Source of the DNA: Anisakis pegreffii
Taxonomy: Eukaryota > Nematoda > Chromadorea > Rhabditida > Anisakidae
Assembly (NCBI GenBank): GCA_035041965.1
Contig: JAPYMA010003053.1
Coordinates: 434,001 to 498,000 of the forward strand
Length of the DNA: 64,000 bases
Reading direction: 5' to 3'
Shown here: positions 1 to 17,100 of the stretch, piece after piece
How positions within the stretch are numbered: the stretch's first letter is position 1
Layout: the number at the start of each line of letters is the position of its first letter
Notes under the pieces: generated by a model
Told to the model about the DNA's origin: nothing
Databases searched by the model: none
What the model saw: only the letters and a program-made list of their open reading frames with translations
Program-made: the position numbers and the translations under genes

Positions 1-163
1 TTTTCCAAGTATTACCACTCCAATTTGAAAACATAATATTATCAAGAAAAATCACAATGATGAGAGCTCACAATGTTCAGTAGCTGCAATCAGCTTGAAG
101 AAAGAATTTTGGTGTGCATAACAACAGCGAACTCATAACGATTCCAATTGCAGGATTTTACAG

Positions 164-2359
164 TCCCAAGTCCGACAAGGAACTTCTCTATAAGAATCCG
201 CTTTTCTATCATCGACTTATTGAAGCACAGAAGTTTGCGTATGCTCAACGCACTCTGCTAGGTAAGGAAATGCATTTGTTAGGTGGCGGTGATTTGATAG
301 ATTTGTGATATCGTGATATCACGAATTTCAACTCGGAAATACTGCTCGAAACGAGCGACCGAGATCGATGAGAGCTCTCAGGAGAACTGATGTGTTTGAT
401 TTCAGGTGATGTGAATTTCGTTAAATCAGCCAAAGCATTGGCTGAAAATATGACAACAAAAGGTTACACCGATTGGGTATTTGAGAGGATGAAAAATAGA
501 GCACAACCATCTGAATATTACGGAGGCACAACGCAAGCTCAGGTGAATCAACGTGAAATTTCCAGCTCGTCATCTTCCCTCAAAATTCTCACAATCAGCA
601 AAGTTCTGTTGCTGGAAAATGAATGGCATTAAAAAATGCGAAGGAATTGAGAAACAATGGGAAACAAAGCGTAACGCTTAAACACGAATGTTTACCGTGA
701 GATATAGGCAAGAGCACAACAATAAGTGACTGATTGGGTTCGATGAATAATGTGAGATTTCCAAGATGTAACAGTCTGCTTGGTTGTAGAAAAGTGATCA
801 TGGGACTTCACATGTATGCGCACTGGACGCAGAAGGAAATGGAGTTTCGGCAACAAGCACTGTGAATCGATGGTAAAAACATTCATTTGATTTCACGAAA
901 CCATTCGCTCAAACCGTTGATATCAGCTAAATTCACACAACACTTCGAATGAATACTTGATCGGTGCACAATTCATGAGAAACAAAATGAGAATTTCAAA
1001 GTACTGATCGTGAGTGTTTTCACCAGAAAAATCGAAGTCGTCTTCAGCTGCAACTAAACACTTGATTTAGGTTCGGTGCTGTGGTTCAATCGGATAAACT
1101 TGGAATCGTTTGGAATGACGAAATGGACGACTTCTCATCACCAGGTAATAATGACTGAGCAGAGTAAATTGCAGCCAATCAAAATGTGCCATGAATAAAG
1201 CAAGTATATTGCAAATTCACTATGAATTCTTGATCAGTGATATTCATACTTAGGTATGGCGAATGGATTCGGTTTTGCGCCATCAGAGACGAACTTCATC
1301 GTGCCCGGCAAGAAACCAATGAGCAGCATGAGTCCGATGCTTATCTACGATAAAAAAACTGGAGATGTTAGTTTTTCTTTCTAAATCTTCGTGACTTCGT
1401 CAAGTTCGCCAGTCCCTGAATGCATGAACAATAGCTATCAAATGGTTTCGGCGTTTATTTTGCAATAACACTCTTTTATATTATTGAAACACAAAGTATT
1501 CATATCATACAAACACAAAAGGGAGGAGATCCTCTAAGTAAGATATACGAAAGTTACATTTCATCATCCGAATCGATAGTGCATTATATCCGTGTACATC
1601 TTATACATATACAGCTAAAGTACAGATTCAAAGGTTTATTTCACATATCACTTTGGTGTCCCTCACGAATCGTCTCTTTTGCGCTCCGTCGCGACAAATG
1701 GCGTTGAGCAACTGTTGCCCACTCAGTTTTCACTGACGGGCATTATGTTTGTGCCAAACGTCTTTGGACATATATCAATCATTTTGATGCAAATGCGTTC
1801 AGTTGAAAATGGTTGTTGGTGCATCGGGTGGTTCGAAAATAATTTCTGCGATGGCCAAGCCGATCGTACGAACGCTGTTCTTCAACGAAACCATCAAAGA
1901 AGCAATTGACGCACCTACATTACATAACCAATTCACGCCTGATGTCACCCAACTTGAAGGCGATGTTCCTGAGGTACATCTTGCCATCAACCGTCCATTC
2001 GCTATCGTTATCATTAGCATTACAGAATATCTCGTTATCAGCTTACTTGGGCACAGCCGAAAGAGGCCCAAAAAATATTTCTGAGGGAAAAACAGTTCTA
2101 TTTTTGGAAGTACGCATCACATTTCAAGTTGAAGTTGCAGTTATAATGCCAGTAATAAAGGGTGAAGATTCGATCCATTCGATGATCAAAGCATATTCAG
2201 GAGTTGGTGGAGGACTTGAAAACGATATTTGGCCAAACGTTCAAGCCAACAACTGGTTTCGAAGGTATAATGCAAGCAATTCTGGTCAATGACGACGGTA
2301 GTATTTATGCGAACGGAGATTTTAGACGGAAAACCGACATGCATCCAGGAGGATATTAG
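164..2359 (+). CDS. Gamma-glutamyltranspeptidase, 3' part (5' exons outside window)
   Basis: Membrane-anchored enzyme of glutathione breakdown that transfers the gamma-glutamyl group. Exons by phase-consistent hand model: about 164-261, 406-542, 790-872, 1071-1144, 1254-1366, 1803-1973, 2201-2359 (TAG). Exon 1 carries YHRLIEAQKFAYAQRTLLG, the large-subunit pattern. Exon 3 carries DHGTSHVCALD; the Thr codon at 805-807 is the expected autocleavage nucleophile at the start of the small subunit, followed by VSATSTVN. Exon 5 has GKKPMSSMSP, the conserved gamma-glutamyl-binding motif. Exon 6 has MVVGASGGSKI and exon 7 ends in YANGDFRRKTDMHPGGY, the usual C-terminus. The N-terminal anchor and first half of the large subunit lie left of base 1. 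The 436-bp intron at 1367-1802 holds a dispersed repeat. All catalytic landmarks visible here are intact, so a working gene is likely. Confidence 0.9.
1446..1696 (-). repeat. Dispersed repeat family A, copy 1 (in GGT intron)
   Basis: About 251 bp inside the GGT intron. It is strongly similar, in reverse orientation, to 13640-13890. Shared landmarks include the sequence ending in cgtcgcgaca, 'gggacaccaa' with its complement, and 'ggaggatctcctcc'-like blocks. Both copies share the same ends, so this looks like a short non-autonomous element. I see no clear terminal inverted repeat and no coding capacity. Confidence 0.8.
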
Positions 2360-2840
2360 AGTGCATAATTGTGATAGAGTAATCATTGTTTAAGTCTATG
2401 TTATTCGTTACTTATCGGAACATTCCTCAGTCAATGACTACGATGCCTTATGAGAGAAATAATGAATGTGTGTGTGATTAAACACAGCAAAAAGACATTG
2501 CTAATTTATTGTAAAACTTTCATTGATTAAGGCTTTTCACATTGACATTACCACTCGACTGTAACGACAATTTTGAGTGTCCTCTTCTTTGCAACTGTTC
2601 ATTGCTTCCTTTTCAACATGTGAACTTTCGTCTGTTCACGTCTCAAGCTCAAACACGTTTTCGAAGGGGCGACTTCTTTAGAGAAAGGACAAACGAATGA
2701 AAGTGAAAGTTCAGCACGGAAAACATTTCAGTTTATAAATTGGCAATATGAATGATCAACATGAGTGTGCTGCAAAACACCGCGAAAAATGGGTTCTGAA
2801 GAAATTTGTTTAATAGTAAGATTAGACAGAAGATAATGGG

Positions 2841-6758
<3,918 letters not shown>

Positions 6759-8168
6759 TTTTGAATATTTTACGAGATCCGTTCTCTTCGAGCAATCTCT
6801 ACATAATTCACTGTCTCATTTGCCTTCAGAACAATTTGTCATTTAATTTGCTTAGAGGCAATGTGCAATTCATTGAATATGCAAAAAATGATAATTGGAA
6901 ATGGTTTCCTATATGATGAGCGAAGTACATTTCGAGCAAATGGTGTTAAAAATAAATCTAATATGCCTTTTAAACAATTAAATGAAGACAAGTAGAGTGC
7001 TCTAAAGTACCATTAGAACAACGGAATAATTTAATATATTTGATGACCTCGACATCGGTATACGAGTTGAGATGGTTGAATGAGCAATGTCAAGACGGAT
7101 GTTGATAATTTAGACGACACAAATAAAAAGAACAAGTTTGTTGTTTAATTTGTTTTTAAAACGAATTTGGGCGTATGCGTCACCACATTCCACTTGATGA
7201 TGTGCGTTGAACAAACTTCATTGAACGGTTGATGTTAATTCAGCTAATTAAATCATTTTGTTGACATTCAAGAATTGCATTCACATGAAACGAAAGCAAC
7301 AGAAAACAACTGTCAATAAAATTTTCAAACAAAGACCAACTCTTGAGAATATGTCAGGGATGATGCTGCATTTAGGTTACGGAATGGAACTCGCTGAGTT
7401 TAGCAAGGTGAGCAGCGTTGATATTGCTGGCTTCAAACCGTTACTGCCCAGGAATGCTAAATATTCTCACACAGTATCGTGTCGGCATCATTGACAATGT
7501 ATCATGATCTTAGTCAACATTTGATCATAGTATTAGGGCAATGAAGCCGTATATCAATCGCTAATTAGAAGCCTAAATACCGATTGAGTTTTCGTGCTAT
7601 TCGAATTCTAACACTCTCAAGAATCACGGATGTTGCGAATATCTAAGATACAAATACTCTCCAAGAAATGATTAATAGTGTAACCTTAATAATTCATAAC
7701 AACTGAAAATTTGTCGCTATATCATATCACTTGATTGCTATTGAATCGAAAAAATTTGGAGTATAATGAGTGTGATAGAAAAGTTCAAAGTATTTAAGCG
7801 AATCAGTTTAGATAAAAAAAATCTGAAGAATTTTGCAACGCCAAAGGTTAGTCTCAACAGGCTCCGTTTTCAATTAGTCCTTGCATTCATATGCAGGACT
7901 TGTTCACAGGAATGTACACCTCCAAGAATTCATCGTCTCATTCAATGCAGTTGAATTGAAAGCAACTGCTATGCCACTCAGCTCCGGGTAAGTTTAAACT
8001 TCGCGAATAAGATTCGACTGATTAACGCATAGCGCATCCGTTTTCCGCGGCATTATAATTTAAGAATGATGATGTAGTGTTAACGAAGAAAGAACAGACA
8101 AGAGTGATACTGATTGCATATTTATTAAAAGATTTCGTTTAACAAAGAACGTTTATTGCAACGATAAA
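6759..8168. other. Intergenic stretch with possible short exons
   Basis: It lies between the P450 5' end and the crescerin 3' end. Most of it is featureless AT-rich sequence. On the plus strand, 7766-7846 opens with ATG and ends at a gttagt donor (27 codons, basic). 7896-7991 follows a tgcag acceptor and ends at an excellent gtaagt donor. About 8067-8140 is open after an aattta-ag acceptor. The phases of these pieces do not all agree, so I do not call a gene. Confidence 0.25.
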
Positions 8169-11100
8169 CTATCGGATGAGCATTTCGAGTGACCTCTTCT
8201 GACTTGGACTGATGTGACCGTTGGACATATCCAGCAGTGTTCGTTCACCGAAGCAATCACGTAACGCCATTGCGTAATCTCGTATCGCACGTCGCAATTC
8301 AGCGTCACACTGCATTTGTGACGGTGACTTGAGTAATTCCCATAGAATCGGAATAGCAGTCACTTCAACTTGTTTTGGTTTTGTTTCGAACATCGATCGA
8401 CTGATTTCTGCAAAATTTTTCATCACACCGATGCAAAAACAATGTCTTGGGTGTCCTCCGGAAGCTGATCTTAACAACAACTCATTTTTATGATAGACGA
8501 ATCAGTCCATTCGAACAGAATAACCATCGAAATGCTTACTGTTCATAAGTGAAATCATGAACGGCTTCTGTTTGACATTCGCTTGCTTGGTTGCAGCTGA
8601 TAACGCAACTGATAAGGCGGCATTGTCTGAAATCAACACTGATGGAAACGGATAAACTACATTGTCATTAACAAACCGAGGACGTCCCTTGTACGAGATA
8701 GAAATGACAGTTGCGTGAATGCTGTGTTAGATTCAATGAAATACTCACACTTTCAAACTCGTATTATCATTTTCTCCCTTTTTGTTTTTCAAATGTCAGT
8801 CACAGAATATTGTGTCTGGGAGCAAATTTTTTGAAAAAAAACTAAAAAGTTAATCAACATGCCAATGTTTGAGAGAGTTTCATCGAGACATGTCTGAGCC
8901 AGATGACGATGTTCATCACTACGACTAGAAAGATGTGACATTAGTGCATTAATCAGCTGATTGAGCACCGCCTTCAAACCTGCCTCTGTTGAAAAATATC
9001 TGCAATATAGCAATGATCATATCGAAACACTGGTTGATAACGCCGGAAATGTGAAGTGAATACGACGGAATTTTTGGAAAAACTGATCGATCGATCAAAG
9101 AATTATTTTGAGAAGTGTTTAGGCAGAAACGATACTTTGCAAGAAGTGGAAGAGTAATAAGGAATGTTTGCATTGCTTCTGAAGACACTTTACTATTGAT
9201 GTCATTCAAACGACCGAAGAATGCTTCGATCAGTTTTGTATCTGACACAACCGCACGAGCGTTCGTCGTGGTCATCTCATCGAACCTTTTCAGGCCGTTC
9301 AATCGTTTATCCCAGCTGAAACGATATCAGTTCTGCAGTGTTCGGTCAATGAATCTGACCAAGATTTACGCATAATAACAGCTCTGTCTGTTATTGTTCT
9401 ATCCACTGATATGAGATCAATTCAAAGTTGAACAACAAACCGACCTACTAGCTGACAGTGAAGTTCGAATTTCATCAAAATCCATCTGAACTGCTTCGGG
9501 TAATTTCATGATTCTATTCGAACCACTTTTACGAACACTGCCAACACGATGTAATGATGTCAGCGATGTGGCTGTTGCATCAAGATTCGTTCCGTCGGTA
9601 CCCTTGAACAATGAATTTCCCAACGACTATTGGAAAAATGAATTCTTTAATGAATTTCACTCGATAAAGCAAGCACCCTAAACGTTGAACGACTGAAATG
9701 AAAATTCGAGCATATACGAATGTTATTGCGAATAAATACTCGTTAATGTTATAATGAATTGCGTGCATGGCTCACCCTTTTCCTGATACTTTCCAATACC
9801 TCATTGAGTGCCCTCAAGTCCGCATCACTCAGCACCCGCCTTGCTGTTCTATCGAACATTGCTTGATCCTGAAAACTTGACACCAATTCACTTTTTGAAA
9901 TGGAAAGCCAGTTAACGAAAGTCAATGGGTAGCTAAAAGTTTACAGCTCAAACCACAATTAGAACATAGTCAAGACATGACACTGCTCACCTTAGTTAGC
10001 AACTGAAGTGCTTGTTTTCCATGCTGTCGCACGGCCGGACTCGGGTCCTTGGCGAAACCGAGCAGAGCTTTCATCAATTTCGGAAATTCTCCGCTATTGA
10101 GGGCATTCACTGCACCGACTCGTTCAATGAGGCGTGTAATTAGTTGGGCACAACCCGCACGAATTGAATTGTTCTTACTTCTGTAAATCGATCTATCATC
10201 ACACAGCCACATGACGTGAATGGAACTCTCAAATATAGATTTGAGAACAACATTAGCACAAAATTTGCGCATAGTTACGAGTTGCTTGTGACTGATAAAG
10301 GCGATTAAAAATTCCATTGTGTATTCACTCAGAAGGTTGTTTTCAGGATGACTGTGGACGAATGACAAGCAAAGTTGATGAAGTGAACGATGAATGAAAC
10401 CAACTTGGCTCCAGAAGCGATGAGTGCATTGAGCACTTTATTTGAAGATGCATTTTGGACCATTTCCTCGAGAGATGCGGTTGCATCTTCACGAATGAAG
10501 GCACTGCTCACATCGCCAGCTTTTTGCATCAACATCAAACAAACCTAGAATGCACACAACTTCAGCTGATATTATGAACGAGTAACCAACTCATGTTCAA
10601 CAAAAGCAGAATTACAGTTTCAAATTTCACCTACGAAATACTCTCCTGAATGCCAACAATTCTTCGATTAAGTTCACTTCTAATATAAGATTTGACGAGC
10701 TCAAAATAAGTCGTAGAGGTCCTCAAAGATTTTATCGATCCATTCGGCATTAAAATGATCATCAGAAGATCACTAATCACTATTTCGATATCAATTACCT
10801 TTTCGATATCCACATCCATTTTAGTTTTGGTGGTTCTGAAGAGCGTTCCAAGCGCTATAATTGCTATTCTGGATACACTTGAACGAAGATTTTTACACTC
10901 AGTGAGAAGCGCCGCTATGACAGGTTGTAAGTTATTTGCCACAGCTTGAGGTGAAGTCTCAGCGACGTGCACGATCGTCTGAATTGCCTCCACTTTACTG
11001 GTCCTGAATAGCAAGAAATGAGTGGTGAAAAACATTCGCTGTTGACATTGTTGGCTACTGCTAAGCAAGAAGAATTGCTCACGCTTCAATAACAAATCTA

Positions 11101-14100
11101 TTTTACAATGATGTTCCGATTCACATCATCCTTGATATCAGTTTGCACTGAAATTTCCAGAGATATTATCAGTTATTTGTGAAATGCAACTACTTTTAAG
11201 CACGAACCATTCATCACTATTGATTTTACGAAGTGCGTTTTGAACAGCGAGCGCAGGATCACGGTCGATTGCCTCAACGTTGATTCGATGAGACAAATCC
11301 AACGAGGTTGAGGTTGCATTCAGGTTCGGTCGCGAACCACGTAATGAGGATGGCTGGCTGACGCCAGGCCTCAAACGACTTGACGAACCAGCTTTCAAGT
11401 ACGACCTTGTGGTTGCGTTCAAAGGATTACGCTACAAGATGTTTTGTTTCAAGGTTGCACTGACATTTTGCTTGATGCAATTAACTCTTCCACGTGAAAG
11501 TCATATCAAAAAGGTAGTTACCTGCGCCCTCGAGCTGCTCGCTAGATTTTGATGGCTCACACTTTTCTTCACCAAAGCAACTTGATTGTGCGTTGGAATG
11601 GCTGGTTCGGACGGAGGGTATACTGAATAAGGTTGGCATGAACGATGACATTTAACAGCAATAAAGGAGCAATATCAATGAAGTCTGTTCACCGCTGGCG
11701 GGTAAATTTTACACTCTTTTTTTAAAATTTGAGGTTCAAAAGACTGTTACTGTCAAATGACTGTTACGGTCTTAATTTGCTCTTCAAAGTGAGAATAATT
11801 TGATCTTCAAATGACTGACCGTCACGGAACTGTCGGTGTTTGGCTGCTTTTAACCTGGCCATTGAGATATTACTCGAATTGTTGATCTCCTCGAGAATAC
11901 TTCCGTCTGATCTCACGCGATTCAAAGGCCTACACAAACTGAAAGTATACCATTCGGTACGGATTCTTCGTAGGGTTCATTATTTGTTCATTGCTAGCCA
12001 TAAACCTGCTGAACCAGACTAATCCAACAGAATTCAGCATCCTGTTTACTAACGTAAGCCCTCCTGACTGTTTAAGATATGGAAATCTAATGAGTTTTGC
12101 GCGATTAGCGAGAGAAACATGACAAGTTTGTCAATGAGTATAATATGACTGCAGTGAGATTTGTTGACTGTCTAGGTGGAGGCATTAAAATTCACCAAAT
12201 AAATACCCGTTTGTGAGATAACCGCGTTGAACAGCACTGAATGAAAAACCATTTTTGGAAGCATGTTGGGCTGCCGTGTTGTCCTCCACCTCGCGCGTTT
12301 CGCGATTTCCCATTTTGTTCCTTGAAATAGCACTGCTACCGTTCAACTGTTTTGTTTGCTGAAATGATGCGACACCTTAAATGTAGAAATATCTTTTGAG
12401 TTCAGTTTTCAGTTTAGCTCGTTTAGAATCTCCAAATTCTCTATTAGCGACCATCAGCAGACAACTGCAGAGCTGGACTTCTGCGTAAAAGATTCTGAGA
12501 AACCAGCAATTATGGCCATAATTGCGCAAGGTTACGGTAGCATAAAAACTTCAATGATGTAAATAATTTATGAAGGTGAAACAGATTAATAATGAGTGTT
12601 TCTCATGATGAGTGAATATTTGGATTGAAATGAACTGAGAGATAATGACTCTGCATTGTACTCACCTCAACTATACCACCACCATTGGTTGCTGGTTCAG
12701 AATGACCTGAAACTATTCAACAGTTCAAAATACAATAATCCACTACTAGTGCTAATGATTACAAGAAAGAATCTAAATTCATTGTCCTATATGTTCATAT
12801 TGAACTTGAATTTATTTAGATTGGCTGCAATGTTTCACTAAAAAAACAAAAACAATTATCATGCATTAGAGAGCGAAAGCTCACTTGATCGCCTCCTAAG
12901 CGTTGCAATTTTGCTCACACGCGTAGGCGATTGCCACGATTTGACAGTTTCACTCGGTGAGAGTTTTACATCTGGAAGCGTGAAAGTGAATATTTGGATT
13001 GAAATGAATTGAGAGAATGATAAATGAAATTGCTTTAAGAAGTGTCTCAAGGAACTCCATTCTAATTGTTGAAATACAGCTGCTTCCTGATGAAACTGTA
13101 GGCAGTTAGTTCCTTGAGCAAGTGATCAATCACCAAGATAATAAGGTGTTTCCACTGAAAAACGCCCAAACAACTTAAATAGGCGCACTACAGTTTATGT
13201 GATTATCGCTGAAGTAAAGTGCATATGAACCATTATCACATTGTATGCCTTAAGGAGCCGGAGCGATATTCACATAGCAATTTGTGCCTCCTCGCTTCAG
13301 ATGTATTTTAAGTTTTGTTCAATCTAGGAACCACATTAGAAAATTAGTGTGCAAATGACTTGTGCAAGCTGTAATGGCGATGGTCTCAAAGAAGCATCCC
13401 CATGACGTAACAGGGATCTGTTCGCGAAAATACAAGAGAACAGAACAGACATTTGCATGACAAGCAATGAATCAATGCGGATGTCCCCGAACAAACAAAG
13501 AATCAATAATTCACTTGCACTGGAATCCCGCAAAACATTTGCATTAAACGGGCGTTTTCATAAAGGACTCGATCAAGCACACATAATGCGTCTAGAAGAT
13601 TATGATTACGACTAGACAATGAAAAAAATCAACAGCTGATGTCGCGACGGAGCGCGAAAGAGACGATTCGTGAGGGACACCAAGGTGATATGTGAAATCA
13701 ACCTTTGAATCTGTGCTTTAGCTGTATATGTATGAGATGTACACAGATATAATGTACTATCGATTCGGATGACGTAATGTGAATTTCATATATCTCACTT
13801 GGAGGATCTCCTCCCTATTGTGTTCATATGATATGAATACTTTGTGTTTCGATAGTATAATACGGTGTTATTACAAAATAAACGCCGAAAGCTGAAGTAA
13901 ATTGTGACAGCCATCATAAAGAAAAACAGCATTATCTGCAGGGCATACTCTTTTTGTGAGCGACATGAAAAAATGGCAAGCGGATCCTTGGTTGATTTTT
14001 ATGAATATATCGAGATGGCGCGGCTTTCATCAATCTTTGCCGTCGAACCGAATCCGTCCATTCACGAATTTCATCCGTATACGTGCGGGCCTAATGATAT

Positions 14101-17100
14101 TACATATAAACAGTTGGAACCAGGACAACCAAATGACACATTCGAAGAAATCCGCTCGCTATAAAATGTTTGAAAAGACTGTCAATTGAGAGTAGTGAAT
14201 AGTGATGTTTCTATACCACGTTTTTGAAAACTGTTCTATTCTGTTCCTTTGGACTTAAAAACGGCTCTATTCTGTTCTAAACTGTTCCTTCCTCATTTGC
14301 GAACTGTTCTATTCTATTCCGTGGAAGAGAACAGGAATAGAACATATTGACTGGAATAGAGACATCACTAGTGGTGAACAAAATAGTGTAGAGATAAGAA
14401 TAGCTGAAAACGATAGGACTGTTCTATATGTTGAATGATCAAGTTGTCAACATAGAACCCATAAATGACTAGTTTCATTTCAGTGATTTCGAGAAAACCA
14501 AAACAATAGAAATGTCGATTTCAATTAAAATTACGAATTTTTCAGAATAAATTGTATAATTACTCAATGTTACATGGATAGGAACGAAGCAGTTGAAGAG
14601 TAGAGAGCCTAGTTTCAACTGCGATTGAACATATGAGAAACAATCATTGACGGATTCATCAAATCGTCTGTACCACAAAGAAACGACTGCGTTGCCCAAC
14701 ATAGCGACCGTAACTAGAGAAACGAACAAACATTGAAAAAATATAGCAAATTCACGGCATAAAAGCCGGAATCAATAGATTTTTCGTCATAAACTTCCAA
14801 GAAACTACTGTTGATGAAGCTTGTTCTCAATGCATTCAGTTTGCATTTCTCTGGCTTTTATTCTCCTCTCAATTCCTTTCACTCCCTTCGGACTCGGAAT
14901 CTGCTTCTGCCACTTGAAGTCTTCGTCGCATCAATTCAGATTCAAACTTCAGCAGTTGTGAGTTTCTTGATTCTCATCTTTTGAGCATTTTACGGTGTTT
15001 TGAATCATCAGTAAGATTAAATTAATAGTTTACCGTTCTCTATCGTTGTGTTATGAGAGTGATGTTAGATGTGTGTTGGACTGCTTCGAATTATGAGAGC
15101 TAGAAATGCGTTCGCTAATAATATCACAGTAAACTTACACTGTACGTAAGCAATTGGTTGCAAGTGGGTTGAAAAACGTCGTTGAGCATAGCCGGAGTAG
15201 GCAGGGCGAACCTTAACACTCTTAACGGCACCAGCTGAGCTTGAACGACTGATCGAAGAACCCATTTATGTCATTTCACCTTAATGACACCCAATGTGTC
15301 GTTATTGCGATTTTAAGTTAATTCAGTCAGTCCTCCACGCGATAACTTATTCGCATGCATCCACAGCTATATTTTCGCATTACACGACACTTTTACGGAC
15401 TAAAGTTGACATAGGGATTTCACAGGAAAAGACGAAGCAAAAAGGACCTTTAACCATCCCATGATCATCGCGTCTCTCCGTGAGGAATAGGGGATTAAAG
15501 TAATAGTTCCGCCACTTATATTCAATATATTGATTCTGTTGATTTGGACGAAAAAAGCCTCAGTAAAGTTGTGAAGTATTATTTTGTAAGAATTGTGCTA
15601 CTTGACGGAGAATGCTCGAATAATTTTGAATAGATAAATTTTACAGGAAAAAGAAACTGTTGCTAAACTGCTAAATTATTGTTAAGTGGGTAGTGTGGTA
15701 CCAAGGATGTACTGAAATTGTAGTCCTTTAGGATGACAACCAACATTTGCGGATGAATATAGTGGGTGAATATTGATGAACAGCTATATTCCACATTGAA
15801 GTGTGTTCAGTAGCAAAATACATCAGGATCGATGAAGATTTGAGGATATGCACACGTTACTCGCGTTTGATTTAAGTGGATGCGTATGATTGTTTGTAAG
15901 TAATTTGCGTGACAATTTGAAATTCATATGTAAAATGATGAAGAAATTTGAGCAACATCTCATGAAAAATATTGCAACGGCGTTTTCTTGATGAATAGCG
16001 CAGCAAGGTGCATAATAGGTTTGACCGGTGCTGTACAATGCTTATGAGATTGTCTCTGAAAGGCGTTAACCTGAGACGTCATTTGCTCACCATGACAACC
16101 GAATAAATTCACAATTGCTAAATTCAATTCAATTTTCCTTTCAAAATCAGTCCTGGCAAATAATAATTACTGACTTCAGTGAATGAATATTCGACAATCA
16201 CTGCACGTCTGAGTATTTCGACTGCACTAAATTAGTGGTACACCACAACATAGAATTGATTTGTCACGAGTTAGCGACAGTGTTTAGTTTTTAAGGTACA
16301 AGTAAGTGCTTTTCTACGACCGATAATTTCGATGGGCGAATCTAATGAGTCTTCCAAGTGAGTGACGATTACTTGCTTTTCAACTTTACAGCTAATGAAT
16401 ACGCAAATATTTCTCCACCAGAGGCGTTAATTAATTGTGAAAGTGCAACAGTGTGTGAAAATGATCTAATTGGATTACACGATAATGAAGTTAATAAGTG
16501 AAATCAATAGTCCAGTCATTGATTTTTAGTCATTCATCGTTAATGATCCAATATTTGTTCTCATAAATACAATCGTAACATGTGGTATGTGATTGCAACC
16601 ATGAGCTCATTAGAACGACTAGCCGACTTTATGAATATACAAGCACAAAGCTAATTCCTGAAAATGTTACCACTGCTTTCGTTTCGAAATTCGTGTTGCT
16701 GTTCACTTTCGTCATAGGAATTTGCAGTGATGTTTGATGTTTGCAGTGAAGCGAGTGAGAATTCATCCTCCTGCAATATCTACCTCTTTATGCGAAGCCT
16801 TTAACACTTTTCGTTAGCGCCGACTGTCAGTCTGGACGAAACTAAGAATTCATTTTACAAGAATATGGAAATGACGGCAATAACTGATGAATAAGTGAAG
16901 GTAACAGTACAAGTCTCGTTCTGAACCCACTGAAAATGTGCACTTCAAATAACGAAGTATCACCTGTGATTCTCAATAAGCATTTGTGATTCATTCACTG
17001 CTAAAATAAACGTCGCTGTGAAATTTCGGACTTAAAATAGTTTCGATACTATGATGCATACAGCTTTGTGAGTATGATCACTGAGGAATGATACGTTCCA

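Noticed and set aside
1799..2292. Competing ORFs on both strands over the GGT exons at 1.8-2.3 kb
   Set aside because: The frame with MVVGASGGSKI and the TDMHPGGY end is the GGT frame; the others are out of frame or read through introns.
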